NCBI GenBank assembly: GCA_001931875.2 | Contig: MSJH02000511.1 | Span: 1 to 64,000, forward strand | Length of the DNA: 64,000 nucleotides | Origin: Byssochlamys sp. IMV 00236 | Taxonomy: Eukaryota; Ascomycota; Eurotiomycetes; Eurotiales; Thermoascaceae | Direction of reading: 5' to 3' | Shown: piece by piece, positions 33,948 through 48,900 of the stretch | Layout: each line of letters starts with the position of its first letter | Position numbering within the stretch: position 1 is the first letter of the stretch | Notes under the pieces: model-generated | The model's database searches: none | What the model was told of the DNA's origin: nothing | Seen by the model: only the letters and a program-made list of their open reading frames with translations | Program-made: the position numbers and the translations under genes

Positions 33948-36900
33948 ATGTCCTCTTCTCCTGAAGGCTGGTTTTTCATTAAAAATTTGAACAACGGCTA
34001 CGTTCTGTCAGTCGAAAAGTTCACGGCTGGTGAACCTGTGGTTATCGCCTCCATCCGTAGCAAGGATGTTGACTCACAGCTCTGGCAACATAGCGAAGAT
34101 GGTCGTCTTCACAACAAGAAGACCGGGTTTGTTCTCGATATTGCCAAAGGTAAGCTTTTATTTATCATTTGACGCGTCTCAGTACCCTGACCAATTTTAC
34201 ATTAGGTGCTGCAAAGGTTGGCTCTGATGTGATCGTTCAAAGAGACTCAAACTCCTCTGATGGTCAAACCTTTGGTTTTTCTTCTGACGGCCACATTTAT
34301 CTGGCCAAAGATTCTAATCTTGTACTTGGAATCAAGGACTCCTTCTTCTCTCGTCGCGAAGGCCAACATGTTCATTTACAGTTGGTTGACAAGAAAAATG
34401 TCAAGGAACGCAAGGAGCAGCGCTGGGAATTTGTCTTGCCTGCAAAGCGTACCACTGTTGGTTCTGTTATTTCTGGTTCCGTTGATAGTTTGAAGCGTAC
34501 TATTAGTGGTGCTTCTCTTGGTAGCATTAGTACATCCTCTCTTCATTCTCATCATGGTACGTTTTTTCTAACGCGTCCTTTTTTTTTATTATCTCACTCA
34601 TGCGTTTTTAAAAAGATGAAGAAGGCTGTCTTGACGAGTCTGCTCATTTTCAATCGGATAATTTCCCTGAAAACGAGTTCTTTATTAAGTCTGAATCTAC
34701 CGGTTACTTCGTTGGCGTTGACGCTGCTTCCGTCAATGGTCCCGGTAGCAAATTGTCTCTTGAACCTCTCCGTAAAACTAATTATGAAAGCCAGCTTTGG
34801 CATTATGACGCTTTAACGGGCCGCTTGATTAACAAAGCCTCTGGCTTCGCTTTAAGTGCTGATAACATATCTGATGAAGCCCCCATTTGCCAATCTCCAC
34901 TGTCTTCTGATAAGGATCTAACTAAACAAGCCTGGGCCTTGGGTTCTTCTGGCTCCATCCGCTTAAAGAGTGATCCACACTACGTTCTCGGTTTCAAGGA
35001 TAATTGGTTTAACTTGAACCGTGAAGGTGCTAATGTCTTACTTCAAAAACAAAGTGACCACAAAGTTCACTCTCATCAAAAGTTTGTTATTGTTCTTCCT
35101 ATTTTCAAAAAGAAAACCACTGAAATTGTCTCTGCTACTGAACAAATTGGTGTATTCCCCGAGGGTTACTTTTTTATCAAAAATCAAAAGCATGGTCTTG
35201 TCATTACTGTTCTTGAAACTGAAAAGCTTGCTGCACAAGTTATCGCTACTAAACTGGATATGCAAAATTATAACCGTCAACTCTGGACTCACAAAGACGG
35301 ATTTCTCTTTAACAAGGCGTCAGGTTTGGTGTTGGACGTACGCGGTGGCTGTATAGTTGATGGTTCCGAACTTTGCCAGTATAAGCAAAAGTCAGAAGGC
35401 TATGAAAATCAGCAATGGGGTCTATCTGTCGAAGGCTTTATCCATGCCAAGACTCACAAGGACAAGGTACTTGCTATTGACGCACAATCAGGAGAAACGG
35501 CAAACCTTGTTTTGGCCTCCAGAAAGACACCCGATCACGAAGAACAGCGATGGAATTTTGTTCTGCCTGTCTTTAAGCAAAAGTCTTGTAAGTTTAACAT
35601 GAAGGCAGCATAGCTGTAACTGGATTTTAATTCTAATTTTTTTCCCTAGCTTCTGTTACAGAGACAACTGTCCAAAAGTCTGTTACTCATCATCATTATG
35701 CCCAATACCCAAGCGGCTGGTTCTTCATCCGCTCTTTTACCAGTGGCAGTACTAATGAATCTCCTCTTGTTCTTACTGCAAACGTTTCTGGAGACTCCTT
35801 TACTTTATCTAAAATCAGTAAGGAGGACTGGCGTTACCAACTTTGGATGCACTGGAATGGTATTTTAATCAATTTTGCCACCCAGTTGGCAATTGATGTT
35901 AACAGTAAGTCGCACAGTATTACCATTGTGTATCGTTTCTCTAAATTTTCTTGCATTTAATTTTTTCCAGACGTCGCAGTTGGATCTACCATCCGTCAAG
36001 AATTACGCCAGGCTAACTCTGCTTCTCAAAAATGGTTCATTACCACAGAAGGTTATCTTGTTCATGGCTCAAATTCGGCACTTTCTCTTATCCCAGAATC
36101 TACTGAATCTGGTTACAAACTCACTCTTGTTGAACACGCTTCAGTCAAGCAAGAGCACCGATGGGGTCTCTTATCTCCTGAAGTCAAGGTTGAAAATGGC
36201 CGCCAACTTTTGTCAAGCTGGAAGGTCTCTCTTTTGAGCGAATGCAAGAAAGTGAATGGCCAATATGTACAAAAGACAATCCATCGTATTGCCAACTGGC
36301 CAGAAGATACCTTCTTCATTACTGCACATAACGGCCTCGCCTTGGTGCCCGAAAAGCCACAATCTTACTCTACTGTCATTGTCAGCAAGTTGGAGGTCGG
36401 ACACTACGAGCGATTCCAATGGGCTTTCCGTGACGGCTTCCTTGTTCACGTGGCTACCGGTTTGGTCCTTCATGCGGAAGATGATCTGGTTGGTGGAAGT
36501 GAACTTCAGATCAGAGAACAATTAATTACCGATAAGCATACAATTGACCAACGTCAACGATGGCTCGTAAAGACCGATGGCTCAGTTGTCTCTGAAGTCA
36601 AGAATAACCTTGGTTTTGTCCTGGTAGAGCAAGACAGGCAATTCCATGTCCAACTTGCTTATTCTAACAACACAACCGAGCACTACAACTGGGGCTTTGT
36701 CCACGGTCATTATGAATCTCGCTATAGTGATGTCTACAAGAAGGAACTTCAAGTCTTGTCACGTACTGAAAGAATTCTTTTAACAGTCAGATACGGTCAA
36801 GGTAAATACCGTTAGATATACTGTTCATAATGAGCAATGCGCTAACCCTTGTCCCTTTTTTTATCGTTAGCTACTTCTTCACACACTAAACTTGTCACTC

Positions 36901-39900
36901 ATGTCTGTGGTGTATTCCCCGAGAACTGGTTCTTTATCCGTTCAAAGGCTGATAGTTCTCTTGTTTTGACCGTCTCTGATCGTAAAGAAGGAAGCAAGCT
37001 TATCCTTGCCAAGCTCGATACCAAGAATTTCCGTCGTCAACTCTGGCATGTTCAGGATGAAGAATGCCTCGCTAACCTTGAAACAGGCTATGTCATTGAC
37101 ATTGCTGGTGGTGCATTAAACCCTGGAAGTGACGTTATCCAATGGCATGAAAAGTTCTTGAAGAGACAACGAAAGAACCAAATCTGGGGCCTTACTGTAG
37201 ATGGTCACTTACACCCCAAGTCCCGACCTGGACTCGTCTTAGGTCCTAAGGGTAACAAGGCCGTTGATGGTGCTGAAGTCCAACTACACACTCGAGGCTC
37301 TCTTGACCTTGAATATCAACGTTGGTCCTTTGCTATTCCTGTCTTTGGAAGAGCTAACGGTACGAAGGCTACTGGTGTCTTGGAAAGCAGCAAAGAAGAT
37401 GTTTCTATTGAAAGTATTAGTGAAACTACTGTTACCACAACCAATGTTGATCGCTATGAACGTACCGAGAAGATCACTATTGTCCGTCGCTGGGGTGTGT
37501 TCCCTGAGGGAGGCTTCTTCATTCGTGTCAACTATGGTGAGGAACGTCTTGCCTTGACTGTTGAAAAGAAACCTATTACTGGTAGTGACGGTCTTACTGA
37601 ATACGAGGTTACCTTGAGACCTGTCAACTTTAAGGAATACCAATGGCACTTCTGGTTCTACCAGGATGGTCACCTTATCAATGCTCAAACTGGATTAGCT
37701 TTGGATGCCACTCCCGTTAAAGGCGTCTTGATTGAAGGCGGTCTGCGTACACCTTTGTATGTTCGTGAAAAGAACATGTCACAGTATCAATTCTGGTCAC
37801 TTACTGCTGATGGTGAAATCCATTTGAGATCCGATCAACGCTTAGTCGTCGGTGTCTCCAACTCCAGACGTACTTCTGTATCTGGTGCCCAAGTCGGTAT
37901 TCATGAACTTCGCGTTCGCAAGTTTGTTAACGAAAAGGGTCAACAAGAGGTCTCAATCAAATCTGAACAATGGCTTCGTTGGGTCTTCTCCAAGCCTGTC
38001 TATGGATCTAGCAAGTCAACTACGACTACTACTGAAGAAGTCACTAATGTCGTCTCTGCCATCACTGGTGGTCTTGTTGCTTCTAGTCAAGTAGTGGAAG
38101 GTTTCACTGATCATAAACTTGAAGTCAAGGAAACCGAAGAAAGCTCTGATGACTATGTTGAAGAAAGCGAAAGCGACGACGATGAGGACAGTGAAGAAGA
38201 CGAAGAGTCTGTTAAGCAAGGATCTGTCACTGACAAACTCAACCTTACCGGTAACTTGGGCATTGCCACTGCTGGTGCTACCATCTTGGCAGGTGCTGCA
38301 GGTGCTGCCAACGCTGTCACTTCCATCTTTGGCCAAAGCTCAAAGACAGATTCTACCACTGTTGCTGATAGTCAGAAGCAGGATACTGTTAACACCGAGA
38401 TCAAAAAGGTCACACATGCTTCTCGTCAAGACTCATTCCACCTTTCCTATCAGTATGTTCCCACTGGTTATGAAAAGGTTGTTCGCTACAAGTCTCATCA
38501 GAAGCCATTCTTCCCTACTGATGGTTACTTCATGATCAAGAGTTACCTTCATGGCTATGTCCTTGATGTGGCCAACGGTATTGCCAGAGACGGCAGCTAT
38601 GTTGTTCTTGCTCCTATCAAGACTACTGATTTTGCCAGTCAACTCTGGTCCTACAGAGGTGGCCGCCTTGTCAATCTTAAGGGACATAACCTTGTACTCG
38701 ATGCTTCTCTGACTGATAATGTCTCTTCAGGCGAACGTGTCGGTATCTCCACTCAAAAGACATCATTGGGTATCTCCGATCAACATTGGGAATTTGACCT
38801 TGACAGCGGTGTTATCCATTTAGCTGGCAAGCGTAGCCTCGTTCTCTCTGTTAAGGAGCTCAAACCTGCCACCGAAAAGTCCGGCCCTGTTGATGTCTTT
38901 GTCCAAGAAGAAAAGTCTCACAAGAAGAGTAACTTTGCTCGTGCTGAACAACGATGGGAAATTAAGGTTCCTGCTCTTGTTCCTGTCGATCAAACGAAGA
39001 CTACTAGTGTCGAATCCAGCTACACTATTATCGAGGCTGGTAAGGTCAGTGCTGTCTCAAGTTCTCTTTCTGCCGTTCTTGCTTTTGAATGGTTAAAGTC
39101 AACCTTCTACCATAAGATGGCTCACGACAACCAATGGCCTAGTACTGAAAATTGGTTCTTTGTCCGTGTTGGTAACGAAAACGCCTTCTTGAGCGCAGGC
39201 ACAAGCGCAAAGGATGAAGTAACGTTTTCTTCTATTGTTTCTCGTGATGACCATAAGCGATTCCTGTGGGCTTATGTTGATGGTTATTTGGTGAACTACA
39301 AATACATGCTTCGTCTTGTGTTCGACAAGAGTGCTAGCAAGCTGCTTCTCTCTAGCAGCACAGACACACTTACTCAAGTGTTCTATATTACCAGCAAGGG
39401 CGCTCTTTCTGTCAAGATCGACTCCGAAACTATTTACCTTGCCACAATCGTTGTTGACAAAGCAACAAGCAAGTACAGAGTCACTACTACCACTGAATCT
39501 GAGCACCAGTCAGTTGCTCATCCTATTCAGTTGCACATTCCTGTCTACACCAATTATCAAGTCGAGAAGGAAGCTAATGTAGCCTTGTCTACTGTTATCA
39601 CTTGGGTCCATACCTGTCAAAAGGTTACCACCACAAAGATTACCAAGTCCTACCGCTATGGTGTCTTCCCTGTCTCCACTTGGTTCTTCATCAAGGCCGA
39701 TACAAAGGGTGGTGACAGTCTTGTTCTTGCTGTAAAGGATAACGCTACTTCTGAAGGCGCCAGTTTGGTATTGAAGAAACTTAGCTTCAAGGACTACAAG
39801 AGCCAGCTCTGGACGTTCCGTGATGATTCATTGTATAATTACGGATCCAAGCTTGTGATTGATGTCCATGAAGGTGTTCAAGAGAATGCCTTGATCAAAC

Positions 39901-42900
39901 AGTCCTCTGAATCCGGTCTTGGTACACAGAAATGGTCTCTTACACCTGAAGGTCGTATTAAGCTTGACAGTTATGAGGAATATACTTTGGGTATCCGTCA
40001 ATCCGACAGTATTGTTGAAGATACCGAACTTGTATTGCTTCAATATAACGAGTCAAAGGCTGCCCAAGCTATCACTTGGAAGTTCTCCGTACCAGTATTT
40101 GGCAAGAAGAATGCTGAACATGTTACTTCTATTGATACCATTGCTGCTTCTATTGAAGAAGGTGCTGTTATCGAAACCGTTGAAGAGATCAAGTTCAAGG
40201 TTGATGAAGTATTTGCCAAGAAGACCAAGCGCTCTTCTAACAATGTCGCAAAGACTGATGACAAGGAAAGCCATCATGATGCCCATGACATCCTCAGTAG
40301 CGTTGGTATCGTAGCTGGTGCTGCTGCTGCTGGCACAGCTGTTGTTGGTGTAGCTTCCAAGATTATGGATAAGCTTACTGAAAGCTCTGACTGCAAGAAG
40401 ACCGACTCAATAGCCACCACTGCCGTTCAAAAACAAGAATCCAAGTCCAAGGTTTCTGCAACCGACAAGTCCAAGAATACTGAAACAGTCGTTGTGCGTC
40501 GCTCTAAGCGCACATCAGTACAGGTTATCCAAGAATCCCAATCCATTGTTCGTGCATGGAGAATTGTGTTCAGCCAACGCATTCACCGTTGTGCTTCAAA
40601 GACCGAGTTGATTCAAGCCATTGAGGAATCTCGTGAAGAATTGTTCAGACGTTTGGACGAGCATCTTCGTGTCTACACCTCTGTTGAACACATCGTCTCC
40701 GGCTCCATTCCTGAATGGCATGTCTCCATTCAGCAAGTCAAGGAGCTTTACCGTGCTCGTATCTTTGAAAGCTTCCTTGATCGTTTGCATCATGAAGACA
40801 TCAACTATGCTAACGAGCTTGACTTCGACTCTGTCTTGGATTCTGCTACAGAAGAAGTTGATCGTCACTATGCCTCTGTGATTGAAGAACAAAAGAAGGT
40901 TCAGACGGAAGTTTCTACTAGTGTTGAAGGCAGCACTACAACGGAAGTGTCTTCCCATGAACACATTCTTCTTACTGTCGATACCATCAAAGTCAAGATT
41001 CGTTACTGGCTCATTGGATTGTACGAAGCCATCTCAGTCGCCAAGAAGAACGGTAGCTCTGAAGAGGAAATCAATACTATTGTTGAAAACTCTCGTAAGC
41101 AGCTTTCTGTCGAATTGAGTGAAATCAGATCCTCTGTTACCACTCACGTCGAGAAGTCCTCTACCACATTGGCTTCTAAGCAAACTTCCATTATCAACAC
41201 AATTGACAAGGCCATCTCTCAGACAGAAACCTTGGTTACCAAGCAAGTCACTGCTATTCGTACTGAGAAGCACTATGAAGTCTCTGAAGAGTACTGGCTT
41301 GAAATAACTCGTACTGCCGAAGAAAGCTTGTCTTCTGAACTCAAAGTTTATCAGAATGCTATCACTCAAGAAGTCTCTGAGGCTCAAAACAGTCAAGTCA
41401 GCAAGACTGATCAAGCTGAGATCTCAGTTGTCTTGGATGAAAAGATGGTCAGTGTTGCCCAAGAGACAGTTAGCAACAAGTTGATCGAAACAAAGACCAA
41501 GCTTACCAGTTGGTTTACGGAAGTCACTCAACAAATCTCTTGGATCGCAGAATCCTCTTCATCTCAGGAAACCTTGAAGCAGGACACCATTGCTATTGTC
41601 GATGCTGCTCAGATCGAGCTTGCTACTCGTATTGAGGAAGCCAAGTTGGTCTTACGTACATACTATGCCCATTTGACTTATCTTAGCTGGGCTGAGCGTC
41701 GTCGTATTGAGTATTCCTTGGATAACATCAAGGCATCCATTGTGGCCAATATTACTCACTTCAAGCAATCAATTGAAAAGCAAGAAGTTACAAAGGAGGA
41801 GATTATTCGTTACTCCAACTACTCCTTTGGTGCTACTGTCTCCCGTATGGTTGTCTTGGATATTCAGACAATCGTAACCAAGGTATCCAAGGTTAAGGAA
41901 ACCAAGACAGTTGTCAATACCTCTGACGAAAAGAAGGCTGAGGTCGCAAAGGTTGGTGTCATTGCCGAAAAGAAGTCCACTACCACTGATAAGGTTGATA
42001 CTGTTAAGACGGATGTTTCCAAGACCCAAGAAACCCACAAGGTCGCTGTCGATCAAAAGACCCAAGTAACTGATAAGGTCGAAGCTGAAGTTGAACAAAC
42101 CAAGGTTGGTAAGGTCGAAGAGAAGGTCTCTACAGTCGTTGAAGAGAACAAGACCTCTAGCAACACTGGTAAGACCGTTTTGACTGCTATTGGTGCTGCT
42201 GCTGCCGCTATGGCAAGTGCTGCTATCTTCCATCACCATGAAGGCAAGGAAACTCAAGAAAAGAAGGAATCAGGCGTATCAACTGCTGTTGTTGAGAAGC
42301 CTTCTGTTACTCAGACCAACGTTGTACTTGGAGGTAACGCTGAGACTCTTCATGAACATAACAAGAAGAAGACTACTACTACGAGCAAGCAAGAAAAGTC
42401 TGAGACTCTGGTTGTTGTCTATGATCAGGTCCAAGTCACTGTTCAGGAATGGCTCACCAACTTGAATAAGCGTATTCTTGAATGTGCTCAAAAGAAGTCT
42501 GAAAACGTTCAAGAAGAGATTGATACAATCATTTATGAATCTCAACAAGAACTTGTAGTCGCTATTGAAAAGGCCAAGAGAACAACTACTTCTGTCATCG
42601 GCACTTCTCAAACCTCCTTCCATGACACTCTTGCTTGGATCCGAAGCACTGTTTGGACTCAAACTTCTGAAGTGAAGCGCGTTGCTCATGAATTTGCTAC
42701 TTCTTCAGAGACTGATGTCGCTGTTTATGAACAGAAGCTTAATTCAATCAAGGAAACCACCTTGTCAAAGGTCAATACCACCATTGAAAAGACTAAGCAA
42801 TCTGCTGCCTCAATTCATATTGTTGGTCATGAATCATCTGCTACTATTGCTGCTGGCAAGAAGTTTGAAGGCGTTGATTACTCCAAGACTAGCCACGGTG

Positions 42901-45900
42901 AATCTGTCGAAAAGACAAAGGTTACAGTTGGTATCCTTATTGAAGAGACCCGAACCACTGTTCGCCGTACTCTGGATCAACTTGCTATTTCCATTGCTGA
43001 ACGTCGCAAGCAAGGAGGTGAAAATGTTCAAAGTGATATTCAAGAGATTGTCAAGAAGTCTCGTGAAGAAATCACGCGTTATATCGAGCACTCCAAGAGT
43101 GAGTTTGAAAAGCGTATCACTCATACTCACCAAGTGAAAGAATCCTCAAGCAAGGTTGAAATTGAATTAGTAAAGGAAACCAACAAGAAGGTTCAAGCTA
43201 CCTTGGAGCAAATTCAAGAAACCGTTTTGGTACAAGTATCCAAGGTTGAAGAGGTCTCTACTACCGTTGCTACAACTGAAATCACTGAAGTAGAATACTC
43301 AGAGAAGCTGACTTCCATCTGTCATGAGGCTTACGAAAAGGTCAATGCAACCTTGTCTGTATCTGAGACTATCATTGGTCATCACGTTGAAGTAGTAGCT
43401 GAATCATCTACTGTTGAACACACTACTACTACCGAAAAGACCGAGTCCAAAAAGGTTTCTTTGGGTGTTGAATACGGTATCGTAATTGTCGCTGAAACTA
43501 CCAAGGTCGTCTCTAGTCAATTGTCTCAATTGATTGAGCGTATTCATCATCGTATTACAACTAGCAAGGAGACTGTCGAAGTGGATGTTGAAAGCTATGT
43601 TAAGGAATCCAATGCTGAAATCGACAAGGCCCTTGATGAAGCCAAGTCCAAGATCGAGTATGAACTGTCCATGGTTGCTTCACACGAAAAGGTTGAAGAG
43701 GAGCACTTCCTTGCTGTTATTGAAGAATTACGTACATCATCCAAGAAGCGTATTTCACAAGTACAGGAAGTCGTCGTTTCCAAGAAGGAAGAAACCAAGA
43801 CTGTCTCTGAACGCTTGATGCAAATTGCTGAGGAGTCTCGTCATGAGGTTTCTTCTCATCTTGAATCCTTCAAGGAAACTGTATTGAACAAGACTGAAAA
43901 GGTCAAGGAATCAACTCACCAGGGCTCTTCAGGCTCTACTGTCGTTACCCAAGTTGAAGAAAAGGACCATGAATCCAAGGTTGACCTGGCCAAGAAGGTT
44001 CTTTTGGGATCTGCTGCAGTTGCCGCTGGTACAGCCATTGCTGTTGAAGTCGCCAAGAAGGTTTCTGAACATAAGCAAAAGGTTGAAGAAGAAGAGAAGA
44101 TCAAACAACAAACAGTTGTTGTAGTTGAAGATGTCAAGACGCAATTCAACCAATGGATCTCTTCTCTCACTGAAACCGTTGTGAAGCAAACTAAGGAATC
44201 CCAAGTTTCTCAAGAGGAAATCTCCATTACTGTTGAGAAATCCAAGACCGAATTCTTGGAAGTTATCAAGAAAGCCAAGACAAGCACAGTCATTACTGAA
44301 CAACATCAACAGGATGTCTTGAACTGGATTGAACAAACTGTTGTTGCTCAAGCTAACCGCATTCAGGAAGTTGCTGTCAAGTCTAGTTCTTCTAGCGTGG
44401 TTGACATTGAATCAAGACTTGAAATCATCAAGATTTCCACTACTCAAGAAGTCGAAAAGGCTTTGGAGAAGGTCAAGGACATCAAGTCTTCCACTACCAA
44501 GTTTGTTGGTTCCACTATTGAGCAGCTTCAACAAAAGGAATCTGCCTTATTGGACGTAAAGAGTGAACTCACACTTGTCATTCAAGATGTCAGAACCTCT
44601 CTTGTCACCTTCTTCCAAAAGTTTACTAGCTCTGTTGTTGAACGTGTCAATCAAGGCGGCGATAATGTCTCAAAGGACGTTGCTAATTTGGTTGCCAACA
44701 CTAGAAAGGAGGTTACAACCTACATTGAAAATGTCAAGAATACCGCAACAAAGAAGTTGTCTTCTTTGGAAACCAAGTCAGCTGCCTCAGTTATTTCAGT
44801 TGCAACACTCTCTGGTATTGCTACTGCTGAACTTATTTCTGCTATCAAGTCTACTGAGGAAACTCTCATCGAGAAGGTTAACCGTGTGTACTCTACTGTT
44901 TGGTACATTGAAAAGAACCAGGACACCACTGAGATCATTCAAACCATCCAAACCATTGAAAAGGAAACTACAGTTGAAATCACTACAAAGATCGAAAGGT
45001 CTCATAGCAACGTTGTCAGCGGAATTAAAGAACACCATCATGCCGGTCATATCACTGCCACTGAGACTGTTCATCATGATAGTGCATCCTTGTCCGCTTC
45101 ATTGACCATTCAAGAAGTTAAGGTTACTATTCGTGAATGGCTCCGTACTGTTGCCGAAAGAGTCTCTGTCACTTCTCAAAAGGGTGGCTCATCCGAAGAA
45201 ATCGAGTCTATTATCAATGAAGAAACTACTCGTATCTACGAATACCTTGATTCTTCAGTAACCAAGATTTCTGAACATGTCAAGTCCGAAGAAAAGATTC
45301 AATATCTTCATTCAACTGTTGAGAAGATCAAGTCTACAATCAACAAGACTACCACTGAAATCAAGGTCATTGGTGTCGAGTCTTCTGGCAAGTCCAACTC
45401 TTATGGTGGCTTTGACAAGATGACCTCTGTTATCACCGAACACGAGCACATCATCAGTGAGACACTTGTTACTTATGAATCCAAGACTACAGTCAAGGAA
45501 ACCCATAAGCAGGAATCTCAACATGAGGAAATCGTCAAGCATGAGGAGACCAAGCAAAGCAAGAATGTTGAAACCGTGATCACAGTTGAATACCTCACGA
45601 CTACTATTCGTACCTGGCTTGAAGAGCTCATGATTGAAGTCTCTGAGGTTGCTAAGCGCGAACATGATATCAATGTTGTCACGAAGCAAATTACTTCAGT
45701 CATCAGTGACGCCAAAGAATTCATCACTACCGAATTGGAAATCGTCTCCAAGAGAGTTCGTCAAACGAAGTCTAGCTCTTCTCAAGAACTTGTCAACGCC
45801 ATCCAATGGTCTGTTGGTATGATCCTTCAAAGCACTACCCAAATTCAACAAATCGGCGTCAACTCTGCTGTGTCCTTCAGTACAACTGGCGGTATTGAAC

Positions 45901-48900
45901 AAATGCGTTCTTTAGTCAGCGCAACTGAGACTCAAATCAAGGTTGTTCTCGAACGCTGTGACAAGACCATCAAGGTCGATATTGAGCGTAATGCTACTCA
46001 TTGCGAAAAGTACAAGGCTGTAAGTTGTTATATGCAGAATTTATTACACTAGCTAACATGTATATTCTTAGAAAAAGGAACACAGAAAGCAAGAACGTGA
46101 AAAGGCTGATAAAGTTAAGAAGTCCAAAGACCAAAAGAAGAAACCTTGTGATTCCAAGAAGGATAAGAAGGACAAGAAGTCAAAGAAGCATGACTCTGAT
46201 TCCGAGACTGAATCTGATTCTGATGACTCTGACAGTGATCATTCTGATGCTGATGACCACAAGCAGAAAGTTAAGCATGAAAAGAAGAAGATTGTTAGTG
46301 GTGAAGCTGCCTTGAGTGTCTCTATCATTGTCCGCGAGTGGTACGAAAAGCTCATTGTTGATATCTCTGAGCGTGCCAAGAAGGGTGGATCACATGTCGA
46401 CACCGATATTGAAACTATTGTTCAAAAGTCTACTCGTACTGTCACTGAGAAGCTTCGTCTGATCAGTGAAAATGCTCACAAGTCTCTTGCTGACGTCTCT
46501 ACCGTTCAACAGTACCGTGCCTCTATTGAATGGGCCAAGAACTTGGTCATCCAGAGTAGCCAACAAATCAAGAGCATTGGTATCAACACCGCCATCTCTG
46601 GTACTTCCAAGACCGGTGGTATTGAGCAAATGCGTCCTATTGCAGTTGCCATTCAGCAACAAATCGATGTTGAAATCCGCCGCTACAAGTTGATCACTGA
46701 AAAGCAGCAAGCAACCTCTACTACCTCAGAAGTTGTAAAGAAAGTGGAATCCAAGCCTGTAAGCTCTGTTGAACACAAGTCCAACAGTCAAAAGATCTCT
46801 GTCAGCAAGGAAACCGCTATTGCACGTAAAGAGTACTGCCAGAAACTTCAGACGCATGTTACAGAAGTTGTTTCTGAATCCAAGACTGTCATTACTGCTT
46901 GGTTCTCTCAGGTTATCAGAGACGTTTCTCTTCGTGTACACCAGGGAGGTGATAACGTCCAACAAGACGTTGCTATCATCGTCAAGCAATCCAAGGCTCA
47001 ACTGGACGAAACTCTCAAGCGTACCCACAAGAAGCTTGTCTCTTCTATTGAAGTTCATGAAGAAGATGAGACATTCTCTGTTATCGAATCTCATATCCAA
47101 CAAAGCTTCGAAACTATTCAAAAGACTGTGGACTCCAGAGTAACTCAGATTCAAGAAGTTACTGTTAAGTACAAGTCCGAAACTGAAGTTACCGAGAAGC
47201 TCGCTGGCATCTTGGAAGTCTCAAAGGTACAAGTTAACGAAACTTTGGACACTGCTTGCAAGCACGCAGTTACAGTTATTCAGGAAGAAACTGTTCAGAC
47301 TGAATCTACTGTCACAATTGTTGAAACTGTTGAATACGTCAAGTCTGTAGTCACCTCATGGCAGACAAAGCTTATAGAACAAATTCATGAAATCAGCATT
47401 GATGAAACTATCGAGAATAAGGAAGAACGCATTAATATTCTTATTCAGGAAGCCAATACCGAAATTGAGCGTGTCACTAAGGAGGCCAAGACTAAGATCA
47501 ACGAAAACTGCACTTCAGTCAAGAAGATCAGCAAGTCCAAGCAACAAGAGCTTTTGACTACCATTGACTATGTTCAAGAGACTTTCACTACTGACGTCAA
47601 GAAGGTTCAGGAAGTCAGCGTTGAAGCCGTCAAAAAGTCTGAGACCAACGTCAAGGAATCTATTTCCTCTGTCATTGAGTCTTCTCGTAACAAGATTGAT
47701 AGCTTCCTCACTCGTACCGCTGCTGTTGTTGTAGGAACTGCAACCGCTGCCATGGCTGTTCATGCTATCAAGAAAAAGCATGACGAAGACAAAAAGGTTG
47801 CAAAGAAGACCGAAACCAAGTCCCAAGACCAATGGTCTCTTACTGCTCAAGAAAACGTAAAGGCCATCTCCCAATGGTTTGAACTCTTTACTCAGCGTGT
47901 ATCAACCACTGTACGTCAGCAACAAGGAGATATCACTCAACACATCACCTCTGTTACCGAACACGCCGAGCAAGAAATCTCTGATATCATTGCTACTGCT
48001 CGTAACGATTTCGTCAAGCGATTGTCTCATGAGAACTTGGACCAAGAGGCTTACAGCTATGCTGTGTCTCACTACGAAGAAAGCCTCGAGTCTGTCCGCA
48101 GCTCCATCTTGGTTGAAATCACCGAAGTCAAGAAGGTTGCTATCGAAGCTCACACAGCTGGCAAGGTTGAAATCCTCGATATTGAACTTGGCAAGCTTGT
48201 GAACGAATCCTCTGAGCGCATCAAGGTTGCTATGGGTTCATCTGTTTCCATTACTCACAAGACACAGTCAGAACATGCCTCTGGAAGTGCTGGATCCGTC
48301 GTACATATCGAAGTCAAAGACGAGCAAGAAGTCATTGGTGAAGAAGAAATTGACGTTGAAAAGAAACAAGAGTCTGTCGCTATTGAACACAAAGACAAAG
48401 GTATGTTATCGAATGAAATACATAGGACAACTTCTAATCATTTTCATTAGCTCAAGAAACCAAACATCAGTCTGGTCTTGGAAAGGTTGTTGCTGGCTCT
48501 TTAGCCGTTGGAGCTGCTGCTACCGGTGCTGCTGCCATCATTCATGAAAAGCACAAGAAGGAAGAAAAGGACTCCAAGAAGACCGATTCCCGTCTCAAGT
48601 ACGACACTGGTGTTGCTACCGTAGAGAGTGTCAAGATTACCATCTCTGAGTGGTTCAAGACTCTTGTCCAAAAGGTCTCCACTGCCTCCAAGTCTGGAGC
48701 TTCTTCTGAGCAAATCACAGTGATTGTTCAAGAATCTCGCACAGAATTGACTCAAATCATTGAACATGCCAAGGTTACTGGTGCTGCTCATTGCTCATCA
48801 GCTACTGATGAACAACAGTACATTAGCAAGATCGAATGGGTCTCCTCTGTCGCTCAAGCTCAAGCTACACAGATCCAACAGATTGGTGTCAATGCTGTCG

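Noticed and set aside
33948..40110. Ricin-like toxin gene
   Set aside because: Only the lectin-type trefoil fold is suggested. No ribosome-inactivating A-chain domain and no secretion signal are present.
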